Origin: CAKTOF01 sp964523945
GTDB taxonomy: Bacteria; Bacillota; Clostridia; Oscillospirales; Oscillospiraceae
Assembly: GCA_964523945.1 (NCBI GenBank)
Contig: CAZGBU010000002.1
Span: 1-53,755, forward strand
Direction: 5' to 3'
Length of the DNA: 53,755 bases
Shown here: positions 40,458-49,551 of the stretch, piece after piece
Layout of the letters: the number at the start of each line of letters is the position of its first letter
Position numbering within the stretch: position 1 is the first letter of the stretch
Made by a program: the position numbers and the translations under genes
Notes under the pieces: model-generated
The model's input: the letters and a program-made list of their open reading frames with translations, nothing else
Told to the model about the DNA's origin: nothing
Database searches by the model: none

Positions 40458-41627
40458 TCAGCAGAGGATCAATGTCTTAGGCGTTTGGGTCAGACATTCG
40501 GCGCCGTCTTTTGTAATCAGGAAATTATCGCAGGTGATGCCCCAGCCGTCCGCATTGGCGGCGACAGGGTGGACAGCGAAGAACATATTCTCCTCCAGCA
40601 CGAAATCCTCATCTGCTACAAGCGCAGGGCGTTCGACCATGTCCAGCCCCTGCGAGTGGGCGAACAGCCGGCCCTCCGGACCAAAGCCGTGCGCGGTGAG
40701 AAATTCGTTATTGGCCCGGAACAGCTCCGAGCAGCGGACACCAGGCTTCATCATCGAGACAACATGACGCTGGCAGGCGGCGGCGCACTCGGCAGCTTCG
40801 ATCATACCGTGGCTCGGCTCGCCGAGCGACCAGACCCGGAACAGTTCGGCGAAGTATCCTCCGGGACCGCTCAGCTCGATCAGGCACATCATGTTGTCGC
40901 CCGGCTCGACACGGCGATAGCGCTCGCACAGCTGGCTCATGCCCGGAATGCCCTGTGCGGTACCCAGGCCGACGTTCAGTCCTTCGCAGCCGAAGTCCTC
41001 GGCCAGCTTTTTCAGATCGGCGACCATCTCAAACTCGTAGCGCCCCGGCCGGAAGATGCTCGGCACTGCCGCGCCAATGCGGTCGTGGATGCGGACAATT
41101 TCGCGCAGTTTCTCGATTTCTTCCGGGCTTTTGATCGCCTTGATGCGGTCGACAAGCGTTGTGGCGTCGACCATTTCCACGTCCGGCAGATTCTCTTTCA
41201 GGTACGCGTACAGCGAAGCGGGGATCTGTGCCATGGCGACAAAGCCGATCCGCTTGTAGCCGCGCGCACGGATCTGCTCAGCTACAAGGCGTGGCATATA
41301 GGGGTCAGTATAACACAGTGTGGGCATCAGCGGCGTAGCCAACGCCTGACCGATGCCGCGCTGCAAGCCGGGCGGGATGCTCTGCGTGCCGACGGCGCCG
41401 TGTGCGATCAGCGTCGTCTCGTCGTCGCGGTGGAACAGAATCGTCGTGGGATAGTTGCCGATCGGAAGATCGGTGAAATAGCGCGTATAGCCGCCGAGCA
41501 GGTTGTCATAGTTGTGCACGACAAGACAGTCGAGCGCCTCGCGCGCCATTGCTTGACGGACAAGCGTCCAGCGGCGCTGCATCTCGCCCTCGCTCATTGC
41601 GTGACGGAAGCGTTCAGACAGGGGCAT
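40458..41627 (-). CDS. M24 (creatinase/Xaa-Pro peptidase-like) protein without the metal-ligand set
   Basis: A 389-residue pita-bread-fold protein: an N-terminal creatinase domain, then the C-terminal M24 domain. M24 metallopeptidases use Asp, Asp, His, Glu, Glu. At these places this protein appears to have Glu (LIELSG), Glu (FAELFR), His (AHSQGLDMVERP), His (FFAVHP) and Cys-Asp (ITCDN). Most ligands are missing, as in creatinase, which works without metal. It may hydrolyse a small C-N compound rather than a peptide. ATG 41627 follows AAGGAGG. It is divergent from citF. Confidence 0.78.
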   Translation of the reverse strand: MPLSERFRHAMSEGEMQRRWTLVRQAMAREALDCLVVHNYDNLLGGYTRYFTDLPIGNYPTTILFHRDDETTLIAHGAVGTQSIPPGLQRGIGQALATPLMPTLCYTDPYMPRLVAEQIRARGYKRIGFVAMAQIPASLYAYLKENLPDVEMVDATTLVDRIKAIKSPEEIEKLREIVRIHDRIGAAVPSIFRPGRYEFEMVADLKKLAEDFGCEGLNVGLGTAQGIPGMSQLCERYRRVEPGDNMMCLIELSGPGGYFAELFRVWSLGEPSHGMIEAAECAAACQRHVVSMMKPGVRCSELFRANNEFLTAHGFGPEGRLFAHSQGLDMVERPALVADEDFVLEENMFFAVHPVAANADGWGITCDNFLITKDGAECLTQTPKTLILC

Positions 41628-41802
41628 TGCAGTTCCTCCTTTTACTCAGTGAAACAAAGCGGATGATTACGCTCGTTACCTATCTTATTATCTTAAAGAA
41701 TCGCACCGGGGCTCCGCAAGAGGCAGAGCAGACAAAACTGCTGCAGGGTTTCTCAGCAAGATGACCAGCCCCAATTCCAGCCGGAATTCTTTGCTGCGAT
41801 CA

Positions 41803-41831
41803 TTGACAGACGTCTCCGGGCGGGGTATAAT
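41803..41831 (+). promoter_or_regulatory. Consensus promoter of the citFE operon
   Basis: TTGACA (41803-41808), 17 bp, TATAAT (41826-41831): a perfect consensus. A small dyad TATG-5 bp-CATA (41845-41857) follows and could be the IclR regulator's site. The rest of 41628-41802 shows no gene. Confidence 0.85.
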
Positions 41832-41877
41832 AAAATAACGAAATTATGTTTTACATAGTGAAAGGAAGGGAGCCGAT

Positions 41878-43428
41878 ATGGAACTGATCCGCAATGCGCT
41901 CGGCCGGGAGATTCCCGATTTTGTAGAGACCTACGGCGAAGTCCGCCCGTACCGGGGCGCGTTTGCCTCGCTTGGCGAGCATGAAACAGTCCCGGCGCGC
42001 CGTCGCGCCGCTGTGCCGGGGGAGAACAAGGTGCTTTCGTCTCTGGCAGAGGCAATTCAGAAGAGCGGCCTGAAAGACGGCATGACCGTCTCGTTCCACC
42101 ACCATCTGCGCAATGGCGACAAGGTGGTCAATCAGGTGATGCAGGCGATCGCCGAGGCCGGGCTGAAAGACATTCATCTCGCGGCGACGGGCCTGTTCAA
42201 GTGCCACGAGCCGCTGGTGGAGCTGATGGAGCGCGGCGTTGTGACCAAGATCACGACCAGCACGTTCAATCCCGGACCGGTGCCAAAGGCGGTAACGGCC
42301 GGCAAGCTGCGCAAGCCCGCGGTCCTGATGACGCACGGCGGCCGCCCGCGCGCGGTGGCGGAGGGCGAGCTGCACATTGACGTGGCGTTTATTGCAGCGC
42401 CGAGCTGCGACTGCATGGGCAACCTCAACGGCACGACTGGGCCGTCGGCCTGCGGCTTCCTGTCGTATGCATACGCTGACGCGCAGTATGCCGACTGTGT
42501 CGTCGCCGTAACGGATCATCTGGTCGACTATCCCTGCATGCCGATTGAGATCAGCCAGGAGCAGGTCGATTATGTGGTGCCCGTCGAGTCCATCGGCGAC
42601 CCGTCCGGCATTGTCTCCGGCACAACGGAGATTACAAAAGACCCGGTGCGGCTGGGCATCGCGGCGGACACGGCGAAGCTGATCGATGCGGCTGGCTATC
42701 TCAAGCCCGGCATGTCGTTCCAGACCGGCGCGGGTACGACCTCGCTCGCAGTGGCGGCCGAGGTTGGCCGGATGATGCACGAGCGCAATATCGTCGGCTC
42801 GTTTGCAAGCGGCGGCATTCATGCTTATCTCGTACAGATGCTCGAAGAGGGGATGTTTCGCGCGCTGGTCGACGTGCAGTGCTTCGACCTCGAGGCGGTG
42901 CGCTCCGCACGCGACGACAGCCGCCACCTCGGCATGAGCGCCGCAATGTATGGCGATATGCACAGCCGCGGCTGCCTGGTGAATAACTTGGATGTGGTCA
43001 TCCTCGGCGCAACGGAGATCGACGTTGACTTTAATGTCAATGTTGTCACTGGCTCCGACGGGACGATTATGGGCGCCTCGGGCGGCCACAGCGACACGGC
43101 GGCCGGCGCTAAGCTGACGATTGTCGTGTCGAATCTGATGAAAAAGGCGCGCTGCCTGGTCAAAAAGGCGGTGACGACCGTCACCACGCCGGGCGAAACC
43201 ATCGACGCGCTGGTGACCGAATATGGCATCGCGATCAACCCGCGCAGAACCGATCTGCTCGAGCGGCTTGCCGGCTCCGGCCTGCCGCTTGTCACAATGG
43301 AGGAGCTCCTGCAGAAGGGCTATGAGCTTGGCGCGCAGGAGGATCACCCGAACCTGACCGGCCGCATTGTCGCGCTGGTCGAATACCGCGACGGCACCAT
43401 CATCGACGTGGTGCGTCAGCCTGTCTGA
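41878..43428 (+). CDS. citF: Citrate lyase alpha subunit-like CoA/ACP transferase
   Basis: A 516-residue protein matching CitF along its whole length: SGLKDGMTVSFHHHLRNGD, ELHIDVAFIAAPSCDCMGN, NVNVVTGSDGTIMGASGGH and VEYRDGTIIDVV. CitF swaps the acetyl group on the carrier for the substrate acid, forming citryl-ACP in citrate lyase or citramalyl-ACP in citramalate lyase. citE follows, but there is no citD carrier or citC/citX/citG maturation gene here. The substrate is therefore open: citrate, citramalate or a CoA ester. ATG 41878 follows GGAAGGGAG. Confidence 0.88.
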   Translation: MELIRNALGREIPDFVETYGEVRPYRGAFASLGEHETVPARRRAAVPGENKVLSSLAEAIQKSGLKDGMTVSFHHHLRNGDKVVNQVMQAIAEAGLKDIHLAATGLFKCHEPLVELMERGVVTKITTSTFNPGPVPKAVTAGKLRKPAVLMTHGGRPRAVAEGELHIDVAFIAAPSCDCMGNLNGTTGPSACGFLSYAYADAQYADCVVAVTDHLVDYPCMPIEISQEQVDYVVPVESIGDPSGIVSGTTEITKDPVRLGIAADTAKLIDAAGYLKPGMSFQTGAGTTSLAVAAEVGRMMHERNIVGSFASGGIHAYLVQMLEEGMFRALVDVQCFDLEAVRSARDDSRHLGMSAAMYGDMHSRGCLVNNLDVVILGATEIDVDFNVNVVTGSDGTIMGASGGHSDTAAGAKLTIVVSNLMKKARCLVKKAVTTVTTPGETIDALVTEYGIAINPRRTDLLERLAGSGLPLVTMEELLQKGYELGAQEDHPNLTGRIVALVEYRDGTIIDVVRQPV

Positions 43429-43468
43429 GCGTTTCCCAAATCTTTTACATATCAGGAGGAACACAAAA

Positions 43469-44362
43469 ATGGAAGTCATGAGAACCAGTCTGTACATCCC
43501 TGCAAACAATCCGGTGTTTGTCGGCAAGTGCTCGAAGTATCCCGCAGACATCATCACCTTTGACATTGAGGACGCCGTCCCGCCGCAGGAGAAGGCCAAC
43601 GCCCGCAAAATGGCGGCCGACAACCTGATCAAGGCAGGCGAAAACGGCGCGGAGGTCTATGTCCGCGTCAATGGCTGGCACACCGAGTACACCAACGACG
43701 ACCTTGAGGCCGTTGTCCAGCCGGGGCTGAATGGCATCACCCTGCCGAAAACCCGCAACGCCGACGATGTCAAACGCCTCGACTGGAAGATCTCCGAGCT
43801 CGAAGAGCGCCGCGGCATCCCGGCCGGCACCGTCAAGATTTCCGTCCTGCTCGAGACTGCTGAGGGCATCATGAACGCCTATCAGATCTGCACGGCCAGC
43901 CCGCGCATCGTCTCCGCGTTCTTCGGCGCCGTCGACTACTGCGCCGACCTGCGTATCACCCGCACAAATCTTGCCGAGGAGCAGAAAGTCGCCCGCACAA
44001 TCGTCGCCATCGCTGCGCGCGCTGCCGGCATCGTCGCGCTCGACGCGCCGTTCGCCGACTACTCCAACATGGACGACTTCCGCCAGAACACGCTTGACGG
44101 CCGCCAGATGGGCTACGAGGGCCGCATGATTATCCATCCGAGCCAGATTGCCGTTGCGCACGAGCTCTATTCCCCGACGGCTGAGGAAGTTGAGCATGCC
44201 GCCAAGGTCAAGAAATTCTTCGAGGAAGAGGGCCTGGCCAAGGGCCTTGCCTCCGTCTCGATGGATGGCGCGATGGTCGATACGCCGGTCTATGTCAGCG
44301 CCTGCCAGGTGCTTGAGCGCTATGAAGCGATTCAGGCCAAGGAGGCCGCCGGCAAGAAATAA
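43469..44362 (+). CDS. citE: Citrate lyase beta subunit-like aldolase (HpcH/CitE family)
   Basis: A 297-residue TIM-barrel lyase. RTSLYIPANNPVFVGKC, ITFDIEDAVPPQEKANAR (metal and CoA region), LLETAEGIMNAYQI and GAVDYCADLRIT are typical. It would cleave an acyl-thioester such as citryl- or citramalyl-(ACP/CoA) into a 2-oxoacid and acetyl-thioester, working with the CitF-like protein. The ATG at 43469 follows AGGAGG. The neighbouring dehydrogenases could reduce the released 2-oxoacid. Confidence 0.88.
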   Translation: MEVMRTSLYIPANNPVFVGKCSKYPADIITFDIEDAVPPQEKANARKMAADNLIKAGENGAEVYVRVNGWHTEYTNDDLEAVVQPGLNGITLPKTRNADDVKRLDWKISELEERRGIPAGTVKISVLLETAEGIMNAYQICTASPRIVSAFFGAVDYCADLRITRTNLAEEQKVARTIVAIAARAAGIVALDAPFADYSNMDDFRQNTLDGRQMGYEGRMIIHPSQIAVAHELYSPTAEEVEHAAKVKKFFEEEGLAKGLASVSMDGAMVDTPVYVSACQVLERYEAIQAKEAAGKK

Positions 44363-44377
44363 GGGAGGGACTTCTCT

Positions 44378-45331
44378 GTGAAAATCGTTCTTCTCGAACC
44401 GCTGGGCATCTCTGCCCAGCGGCTCGAAGCGCTCTCTGCCGGCCTGATCCGGCAGGGGAATGAATTTGTCGCCTATGACACGGTCGAGACCGATGTCGAG
44501 GCGCTTAAAAAACGTGCGGCGGGTGCCGACATTCTGATGATCGCGAACCATGCCCTGCCGGGCGAGGTGATCGAGAGCGTCGACAATCTCCAGTATATCT
44601 CAGTGGCGTTCGTCGGCATCGACCACATCGGCAAGGATGCCTGCGTGAAGAAGGGAATTCGCGTTTCCAATGCAGCGGGCTATTGCCGGGACGCGGTGGC
44701 GGAGCTGGCGCTTGGTCTGGCGCTCGATTGCCTGCGCAACATTTCTGCATGCAACGACGTCGTCCGCCATGGCGGCACAAAGGACGGCCTGATTGGGCAC
44801 GAGCTGCATGGCCGCACGGTCGGCATCATCGGCACCGGCGACACCGGCATCCGCACCGCGGAGCTCTACCGCGCATTTGGCTGCCGCGTCCTCGGCTATA
44901 GCCGCACCGAGCGCGAAGCGGCCAAGCAGGCGGGCATTGTGTATGTCCCGCTTGACGAGCTGCTTGCGCAGAGCGATATTGTCTCGGTCCACACGCCGCT
45001 GACCGATCAGACACGCGGCCTGATCGGTGCAGACGCGGTCGCGAAGATGAAGCCGGGTGCGATCCTGATCAACACCTCGCGCGGCCCCGTGGTCGATTCA
45101 CAGGCGGTTGCGGACGCGCTCCGCAGCGGCCGGCTTGGCGCGATGGGTACGGACGTGTTTGAGGATGAGCCGCCGGTTGCGGCAGATCATCCGCTGCTGA
45201 CGGCGCCGCACGTCGTCGCGACGCCGCATGTGGCGTTTGCTACGCTGGAATCCATCGACCGCCGGGCACAGATCACGTTTGACAACGTGGAAAAATGGCT
45301 GCAGGGCACGCTGCAGAATCCAATGCTGTAA
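44378..45331 (+). CDS. D-isomer-specific 2-hydroxyacid dehydrogenase
   Basis: A 317-residue NAD-dependent enzyme. The cofactor motif is GIIGTGDTGIRTAELYRAFG; the catalytic triad is Arg in INTSRGPVVDSQ, Glu in VFEDEPP and His in ATPHVAFAT. It interconverts 2-oxoacids and D-2-hydroxyacids. It starts with GTG at 44378 after AAGGGAGGG, 15 bases after citE. In this operon it may handle the 2-oxoacid from the CitE reaction. The side-chain specificity is unknown. Confidence 0.88.
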   Translation: MKIVLLEPLGISAQRLEALSAGLIRQGNEFVAYDTVETDVEALKKRAAGADILMIANHALPGEVIESVDNLQYISVAFVGIDHIGKDACVKKGIRVSNAAGYCRDAVAELALGLALDCLRNISACNDVVRHGGTKDGLIGHELHGRTVGIIGTGDTGIRTAELYRAFGCRVLGYSRTEREAAKQAGIVYVPLDELLAQSDIVSVHTPLTDQTRGLIGADAVAKMKPGAILINTSRGPVVDSQAVADALRSGRLGAMGTDVFEDEPPVAADHPLLTAPHVVATPHVAFATLESIDRRAQITFDNVEKWLQGTLQNPML

Positions 45332-45346
45332 ACGGCAGGTGGCGAT

Positions 45347-46126
45347 ATGGAAGAAAAACTCTCCAAGCTGAATCAGTCGGTGGAAAAGACCATGCGGCTG
45401 GTGGAGATCATGGCGCGCTCCGGCGCACCACGCAAACTCCAGAGCATCGCGCAGGAGGCGCAGATGCCGGCCAGTACGGCGCTGCGGATGCTCAACACCA
45501 TGCTGACGCTTGGTTATGTCAACCAAGATCCGGAGACGTTGAAGTATTCTCTGTCGCTGAAGTTTACCCATCTGGGAGAACAGGCTGCGGCGCAGGTCAG
45601 TCCGACGTCGCTGGCGCACCCACTGCTGGCTGCGCTGAGCCGTAAGACAGGCGAGTGCACCTGCTTCGCGGAGGAACAGGATGATCAGGCGGTCTATCTC
45701 GACGTGGTTTCTGACAGCGCCGACAATATCCTGACCATTACACGCCGGATCGGCAAGCGCGCCCCGCTGTACTGCACAGGTGTCGGAAAGCTGTTTCTGC
45801 TCAACGACACGCACGAGGAGTTGGAGCAATATTTCCAGCGGACGCCGATTGTCCGCTACACGGATCACACCATCACGACGCTCGCGGAGCTTGAGACGGA
45901 GCTTCAGACGATCCGCGCCAACGGCTTCGCCTACGACAATGAAGAGTGCGACCGCGGTGCGCGCTGCATCGCCGCGCCGGTGCGCAACTATACCGGGCGC
46001 GTTGTTGCGGCCATCAGCGTGACGGCACCGTCGCAGCGCATGACGGCTGAACGGATGGAGGGCCTGATTCCATTGGTGCAGGAAACCGCGGTGCAGATCT
46101 CCCGCAAACTGGCCTATGGCGGCTGA
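45347..46126 (+). CDS. IclR family transcriptional regulator
   Basis: A 259-residue protein with the N-terminal winged helix (RKLQSIAQEAQMPASTALRM) and a C-terminal GAF-like effector domain (YCTGVGKLFLLND; CIAAPVRNYTGRVVAAISV). It lies inside the operon, 15 bases after one dehydrogenase gene and 12 before the next. It probably senses an organic acid and controls the promoter upstream of citF. Confidence 0.9.
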   Translation: MEEKLSKLNQSVEKTMRLVEIMARSGAPRKLQSIAQEAQMPASTALRMLNTMLTLGYVNQDPETLKYSLSLKFTHLGEQAAAQVSPTSLAHPLLAALSRKTGECTCFAEEQDDQAVYLDVVSDSADNILTITRRIGKRAPLYCTGVGKLFLLNDTHEELEQYFQRTPIVRYTDHTITTLAELETELQTIRANGFAYDNEECDRGARCIAAPVRNYTGRVVAAISVTAPSQRMTAERMEGLIPLVQETAVQISRKLAYGG

Positions 46127-46138
46127 ACGGAGGATTGT

Positions 46139-47137
46139 ATGAAGTTATCGAAAATTGCTGTATTTGCCGACGCCCCGATGCACCATGTGACGCAGGAGGA
46201 TCTCACAACCCTGCGCGCTGCGGCACCCGACGTGGCAATCTACCTGGTAGACACGCCGCAGGAGCTCGCGCAGCTTGCACCGGATGTGGATGCCATCTTT
46301 ACCATGCCGGTGCGCGACTTTACGCCGCTGATCGAATACTGCGCCGGCGACCCGAATCTCAAATGGCTCCAGCTGATGACGGCAGGGTTTGATTTCCTGT
46401 TCGGCACACCGTTTGAGCGGCAGCCGGGCCTGACGGTCACCTCGACGATCGGCATTCATGGCGAGCCGATTTCCGACCATGCGCTGGCGATGATGTTCGG
46501 CCATGTGCGACTGATGGCGGAGGCGTACCGGCTGCAGAGCCGGCATGAGTGGATGGGTGAAGTCACCCCCGGCTTTGATGAGATTGGCCGTAAGACCGTC
46601 GGTATCATCGGCCCCGGCGCGATCGGCATGTGCCTGGCGCGCAAGTGCAAGGCGCTCGGCATGACCGTCTATGGCGCAAAGCGCACGCCTGTGCAGAGCG
46701 AATATCTTGATCACTGCTGGCCGATTGCCGAACTCGACAAGATGCTGGCTGTGTCGGATTTTGTCGTTGTCACCTCGCCGCTGACCGAGCAGACACGCGG
46801 TATGCTGAACGCAGAGCGGTTCGCCGCAATGAAGCCGGGCGCGTATGTCATCAACCTTGCGCGCGGCCCGATCATTGTGAACGAGGCGCTGATCGACGCG
46901 CTGCGCTCGGGCCATATCTCTGGCGCCGGACTGGATGTGACGGACCCGGAGCCGCTGCCGGCAGACAGCCCGCTCTGGGATCTGCCCGGCGTGACGATTA
47001 CGAGTCATGTCTCGGCACAGTCGCCGTATTATTTCGAGCGCGCGCTGGAGAACTACTGCGAAAATGTGCGTCGTTTTCTTGCGGACGAGCCGCTGCGCAA
47101 CGTCTGCAAACAGCCGGACGGCGTGCTGACAAAGTGA
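46139..47137 (+). CDS. D-isomer-specific 2-hydroxyacid dehydrogenase (second)
   Basis: A 332-residue paralogue-type enzyme, clearly different from the one at 44.4 kb. The NAD motif is GIIGPGAIGMCLARKCKALG; catalytic residues are Arg in INLARGPIIVNE, Glu in DVTDPEPLP and His in ITSHVSAQSP. It reduces a 2-oxoacid or oxidises a D-hydroxyacid. ATG 46139 follows CGGAGG. Two such enzymes in one operon suggest two different intermediates, or opposite directions. Confidence 0.88.
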   Translation: MKLSKIAVFADAPMHHVTQEDLTTLRAAAPDVAIYLVDTPQELAQLAPDVDAIFTMPVRDFTPLIEYCAGDPNLKWLQLMTAGFDFLFGTPFERQPGLTVTSTIGIHGEPISDHALAMMFGHVRLMAEAYRLQSRHEWMGEVTPGFDEIGRKTVGIIGPGAIGMCLARKCKALGMTVYGAKRTPVQSEYLDHCWPIAELDKMLAVSDFVVVTSPLTEQTRGMLNAERFAAMKPGAYVINLARGPIIVNEALIDALRSGHISGAGLDVTDPEPLPADSPLWDLPGVTITSHVSAQSPYYFERALENYCENVRRFLADEPLRNVCKQPDGVLTK

Positions 47138-47147
47138 GGGACAAGGC

Positions 47148-48056
47148 ATGAAAGCATTTATTATCGGCAGCGGAACGCTTGGATCGACAACGGCGTTCCT
47201 GCTGGCGGAGCACGGATTGTATGACGAGATCGTCCTGTTTGATACCTATGAGCCGCTGGCGCTCAACCATTCGATGGATCTTTTGCAGTCGGTCTGCCTG
47301 ACGACGAATGTCTCGGTTCGCCAGGGCGGGCTCGATCAGATGGAGGGCAGCGACCTGGTGGTGATGTCAGCTGGCCTGCGCTCGAAATCCAGCTCGCCGG
47401 ACTTTGTCGGGACAGCGGTGGAAATGGCCCCGTTGCTGACACAGATTGCCGACGCGCTGCGCACTGCGCCGAACGCCATTGTCATCACGATGACAAATCC
47501 GGTGGATGCACTCTCATATCTGCTCTGCCGGCTGTCCGGCCTGCCGGAGAAACAGTTCCTTGGTTTTACCTGGAACGATTCCTTGCGCTTTCGCTGGTCG
47601 ATTGCGCGTGGCCTCGGTGTCACGCCGGCGCAGGTCGACGCGTATATGGTCGGCGAGCATGGTATGTCCAAGGTGGCTGTCTGGTCGGATGTTCGTGTCG
47701 ATGGCGTGCCGCGTGTATTTACAGCGGACGAGCGCGCGCAGATTGGTGCGGCGCAGGACGCATTCTGGTCGGAATTTATGAAAGTCGGCAGCCTGCGCAC
47801 CGCCGGCTGGACGACGGCCTATGGCGCGCTGCAGCAGATCCACTATGTGCTCGGCGAGCTGGAAGGCTGGTGCCCGTGCTCGGCGATCACCGGCGATTAC
47901 AGTTCCGGCCGTCCGGCAAGACTGAGCCGCGAGGGCCTGGTGGAGCTCCGCCCGCTGCATCTGGCGGACGATGAGCAGGCGCTCTACGACCAGTCGATTG
48001 CCAGGATCCGCGGGATGATCCACGACATCGCACAGCAGGCTGGCTGGAAAATCTGA
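47148..48056 (+). CDS. Lactate/malate dehydrogenase family protein with altered loop
   Basis: A 302-residue L-2-hydroxyacid dehydrogenase fold. It has the NAD motif IIGSGTLGSTTAFLLAEHG, TNPVD, an Asp/Arg pair in WNDSLRFR and the catalytic His in VGEHGMSKV. The mobile substrate loop reads SAGLRSKSSSPDF, so the usual KPGxxR segment with its catalytic Arg is absent. It is therefore unlikely to be ordinary lactate or malate dehydrogenase. It sits 10 bases after the second D-hydroxyacid dehydrogenase. Confidence 0.82.
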   Translation: MKAFIIGSGTLGSTTAFLLAEHGLYDEIVLFDTYEPLALNHSMDLLQSVCLTTNVSVRQGGLDQMEGSDLVVMSAGLRSKSSSPDFVGTAVEMAPLLTQIADALRTAPNAIVITMTNPVDALSYLLCRLSGLPEKQFLGFTWNDSLRFRWSIARGLGVTPAQVDAYMVGEHGMSKVAVWSDVRVDGVPRVFTADERAQIGAAQDAFWSEFMKVGSLRTAGWTTAYGALQQIHYVLGELEGWCPCSAITGDYSSGRPARLSREGLVELRPLHLADDEQALYDQSIARIRGMIHDIAQQAGWKI

Positions 48057-48073
48057 TTTAAAACGGGAGAACG

Positions 48074-48101
48074 GCCCCTGCGGCGCAACGGCTGCAGGGG
48101 C
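48074..48101 (+). terminator. Stem-loop between the dehydrogenase and MATE genes
   Basis: GCCCCTGC and GCAGGGGC flank 12 bases. There is no T-run, so it may be only a partial terminator or an mRNA processing site. Confidence 0.4.
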
Positions 48102-48136
48102 TGTCTGCATTCCAGCCCGGCAAGGAGGCGTTTTCT

Positions 48137-49498
48137 CTGAACCAGTCAACGATGATCCGGGATCTGACAACCGGCAATGTATTTCGCCAGCTTGTACGTT
48201 TTGCGATCCCGTTTGTGATCTCCAACACACTGCAGACGCTTTATAACATCGTCGACATGATCGTCATCGGCCATTTTGTTGGGGCGGTTGGGCTGTCAGC
48301 CGTTTCGACGAGCGCAGAGCTGATGACGCTTGGCACGATGATTGGCATCGGTTTTGCCACTGCCGGCCAGACGATGATCGCACAGTATGTTGGCCGCAAA
48401 GATGAGGCGGCCATCCAACGCACGGTGGGCAACCTGTTCACACTGATGCTGATTCTGGGCGTGTCGGTGATGCTGATTGGCTGCGCGTTTACCGGGCCGC
48501 TGCTCACTTGGATGAACACGCCCGCGGAGGCGCTCAGCCAGGCACGCGCATACGCGCTGATCTGCTTCCTCGGTATGGTGTTTATCTTTGGATACAACAC
48601 CGTCAGTGCAGTGCTGCGCGGCATGGGAGACAGTGTCCGCCCGTGCATCTTCATCGCGGTTGCCGCGGTGACAAATCTGGTGCTTGATCTTGTGTTTGTC
48701 GCCGGACTGCATATGGATGCGGCCGGCGCGGCGTTGGCGACGGTGATTGGGCAGGCTGTCTCGTTCATCGGCTCCATGATCTACCTGTACCGGCGGCGGG
48801 CGGCATTCTGCTTTGACTTTCGGCTGAGAAGCTTTGCGCTCGACAGCAAAACTGCGCGGATGATGTGCCGGCTTGGCCTGCCGATGATCGTTCAGTCGGC
48901 GGCGCTGAATCTCTCGCAGATGGTTGTCACGTCGATGGTCAATACGTTTGGCATTGTTGCCTCGACCGTCACCGGCGTCGGCAGCAAGATCTGTTCGGTG
49001 ATGAATATCTGTTCGCAGTCGCTCGGTGCGGGCGGCGCGTCGATGGTGGGGCAGAACCTCGGTGCGGGCAAACATGACAGGGTTGTCCGCATCTACTGGG
49101 AGACATTCGGAATTACGGCGGCCGCAGCTGTGATGTCTGTGATTATGCTTGTATGGCCTGAGCAGGTGTTCCGGCTGTTCAACACCGATCCGGAGGTCCT
49201 GGCCATGGCGCGGTCGTATTCAATTATCGCGGTCATCAACTTCTTCGGCTTTGCGCTGCGCACACCGGCACAGGCGCTCATCAGCGGACTCGGCTTCGCG
49301 TCGTACTGCCTGGCGATGGGGATTATGGACGGCGTTGTCGCGCGCATCGGGCTGTCGGCGCTGCTGTGCTATGGGCTGGACATGGGGATTTTTGGCCTCT
49401 GGCTCGGCGGCACGCTTGCGGGCTATGTGACCGGCGTGATGGGACATATCTATTACATGACTGGCCGCTGGCGCACCCGCCGCCTGGCCATCGAATAA
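48137..49498 (+). CDS. MATE family efflux transporter
   Basis: A ~453-residue protein with about twelve membrane segments and the MATE signatures LQTLYNIVDMIVIGHFVG and GMGDSVRPCIFIAVAA. The likely start is CTG at 48137, eight bases after AAGGAGG; the first ATG (48152) lies 23 bases from that site. It follows the citFE-dehydrogenase genes and may export their product, or may simply be a drug exporter. It is distinct from the MATE protein at the window start. Confidence 0.88.
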   Translation: MNQSTMIRDLTTGNVFRQLVRFAIPFVISNTLQTLYNIVDMIVIGHFVGAVGLSAVSTSAELMTLGTMIGIGFATAGQTMIAQYVGRKDEAAIQRTVGNLFTLMLILGVSVMLIGCAFTGPLLTWMNTPAEALSQARAYALICFLGMVFIFGYNTVSAVLRGMGDSVRPCIFIAVAAVTNLVLDLVFVAGLHMDAAGAALATVIGQAVSFIGSMIYLYRRRAAFCFDFRLRSFALDSKTARMMCRLGLPMIVQSAALNLSQMVVTSMVNTFGIVASTVTGVGSKICSVMNICSQSLGAGGASMVGQNLGAGKHDRVVRIYWETFGITAAAAVMSVIMLVWPEQVFRLFNTDPEVLAMARSYSIIAVINFFGFALRTPAQALISGLGFASYCLAMGIMDGVVARIGLSALLCYGLDMGIFGLWLGGTLAGYVTGVMGHIYYMTGRWRTRRLAIE

Positions 49499-49500
49499 GT

Positions 49501-49538
49501 ACAAGCCCGGCATGGCCATGCGGCCATGCCGGGCTTGT
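49501..49538. terminator. Bidirectional terminator between MATE and opine dehydrogenase genes
   Basis: A perfect 17-bp stem ACAAGCCCGGCATGGCC and its complement, loop ATGC, between converging genes. Confidence 0.85.
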
Positions 49539-49551
49539 TTGTATTGTGCGA

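Noticed and set aside
43429..43468. A hidden citD between citF and citE
   Set aside because: The gap is only 40 bases, far too short for the roughly 95-residue carrier, and none appears elsewhere in the operon.
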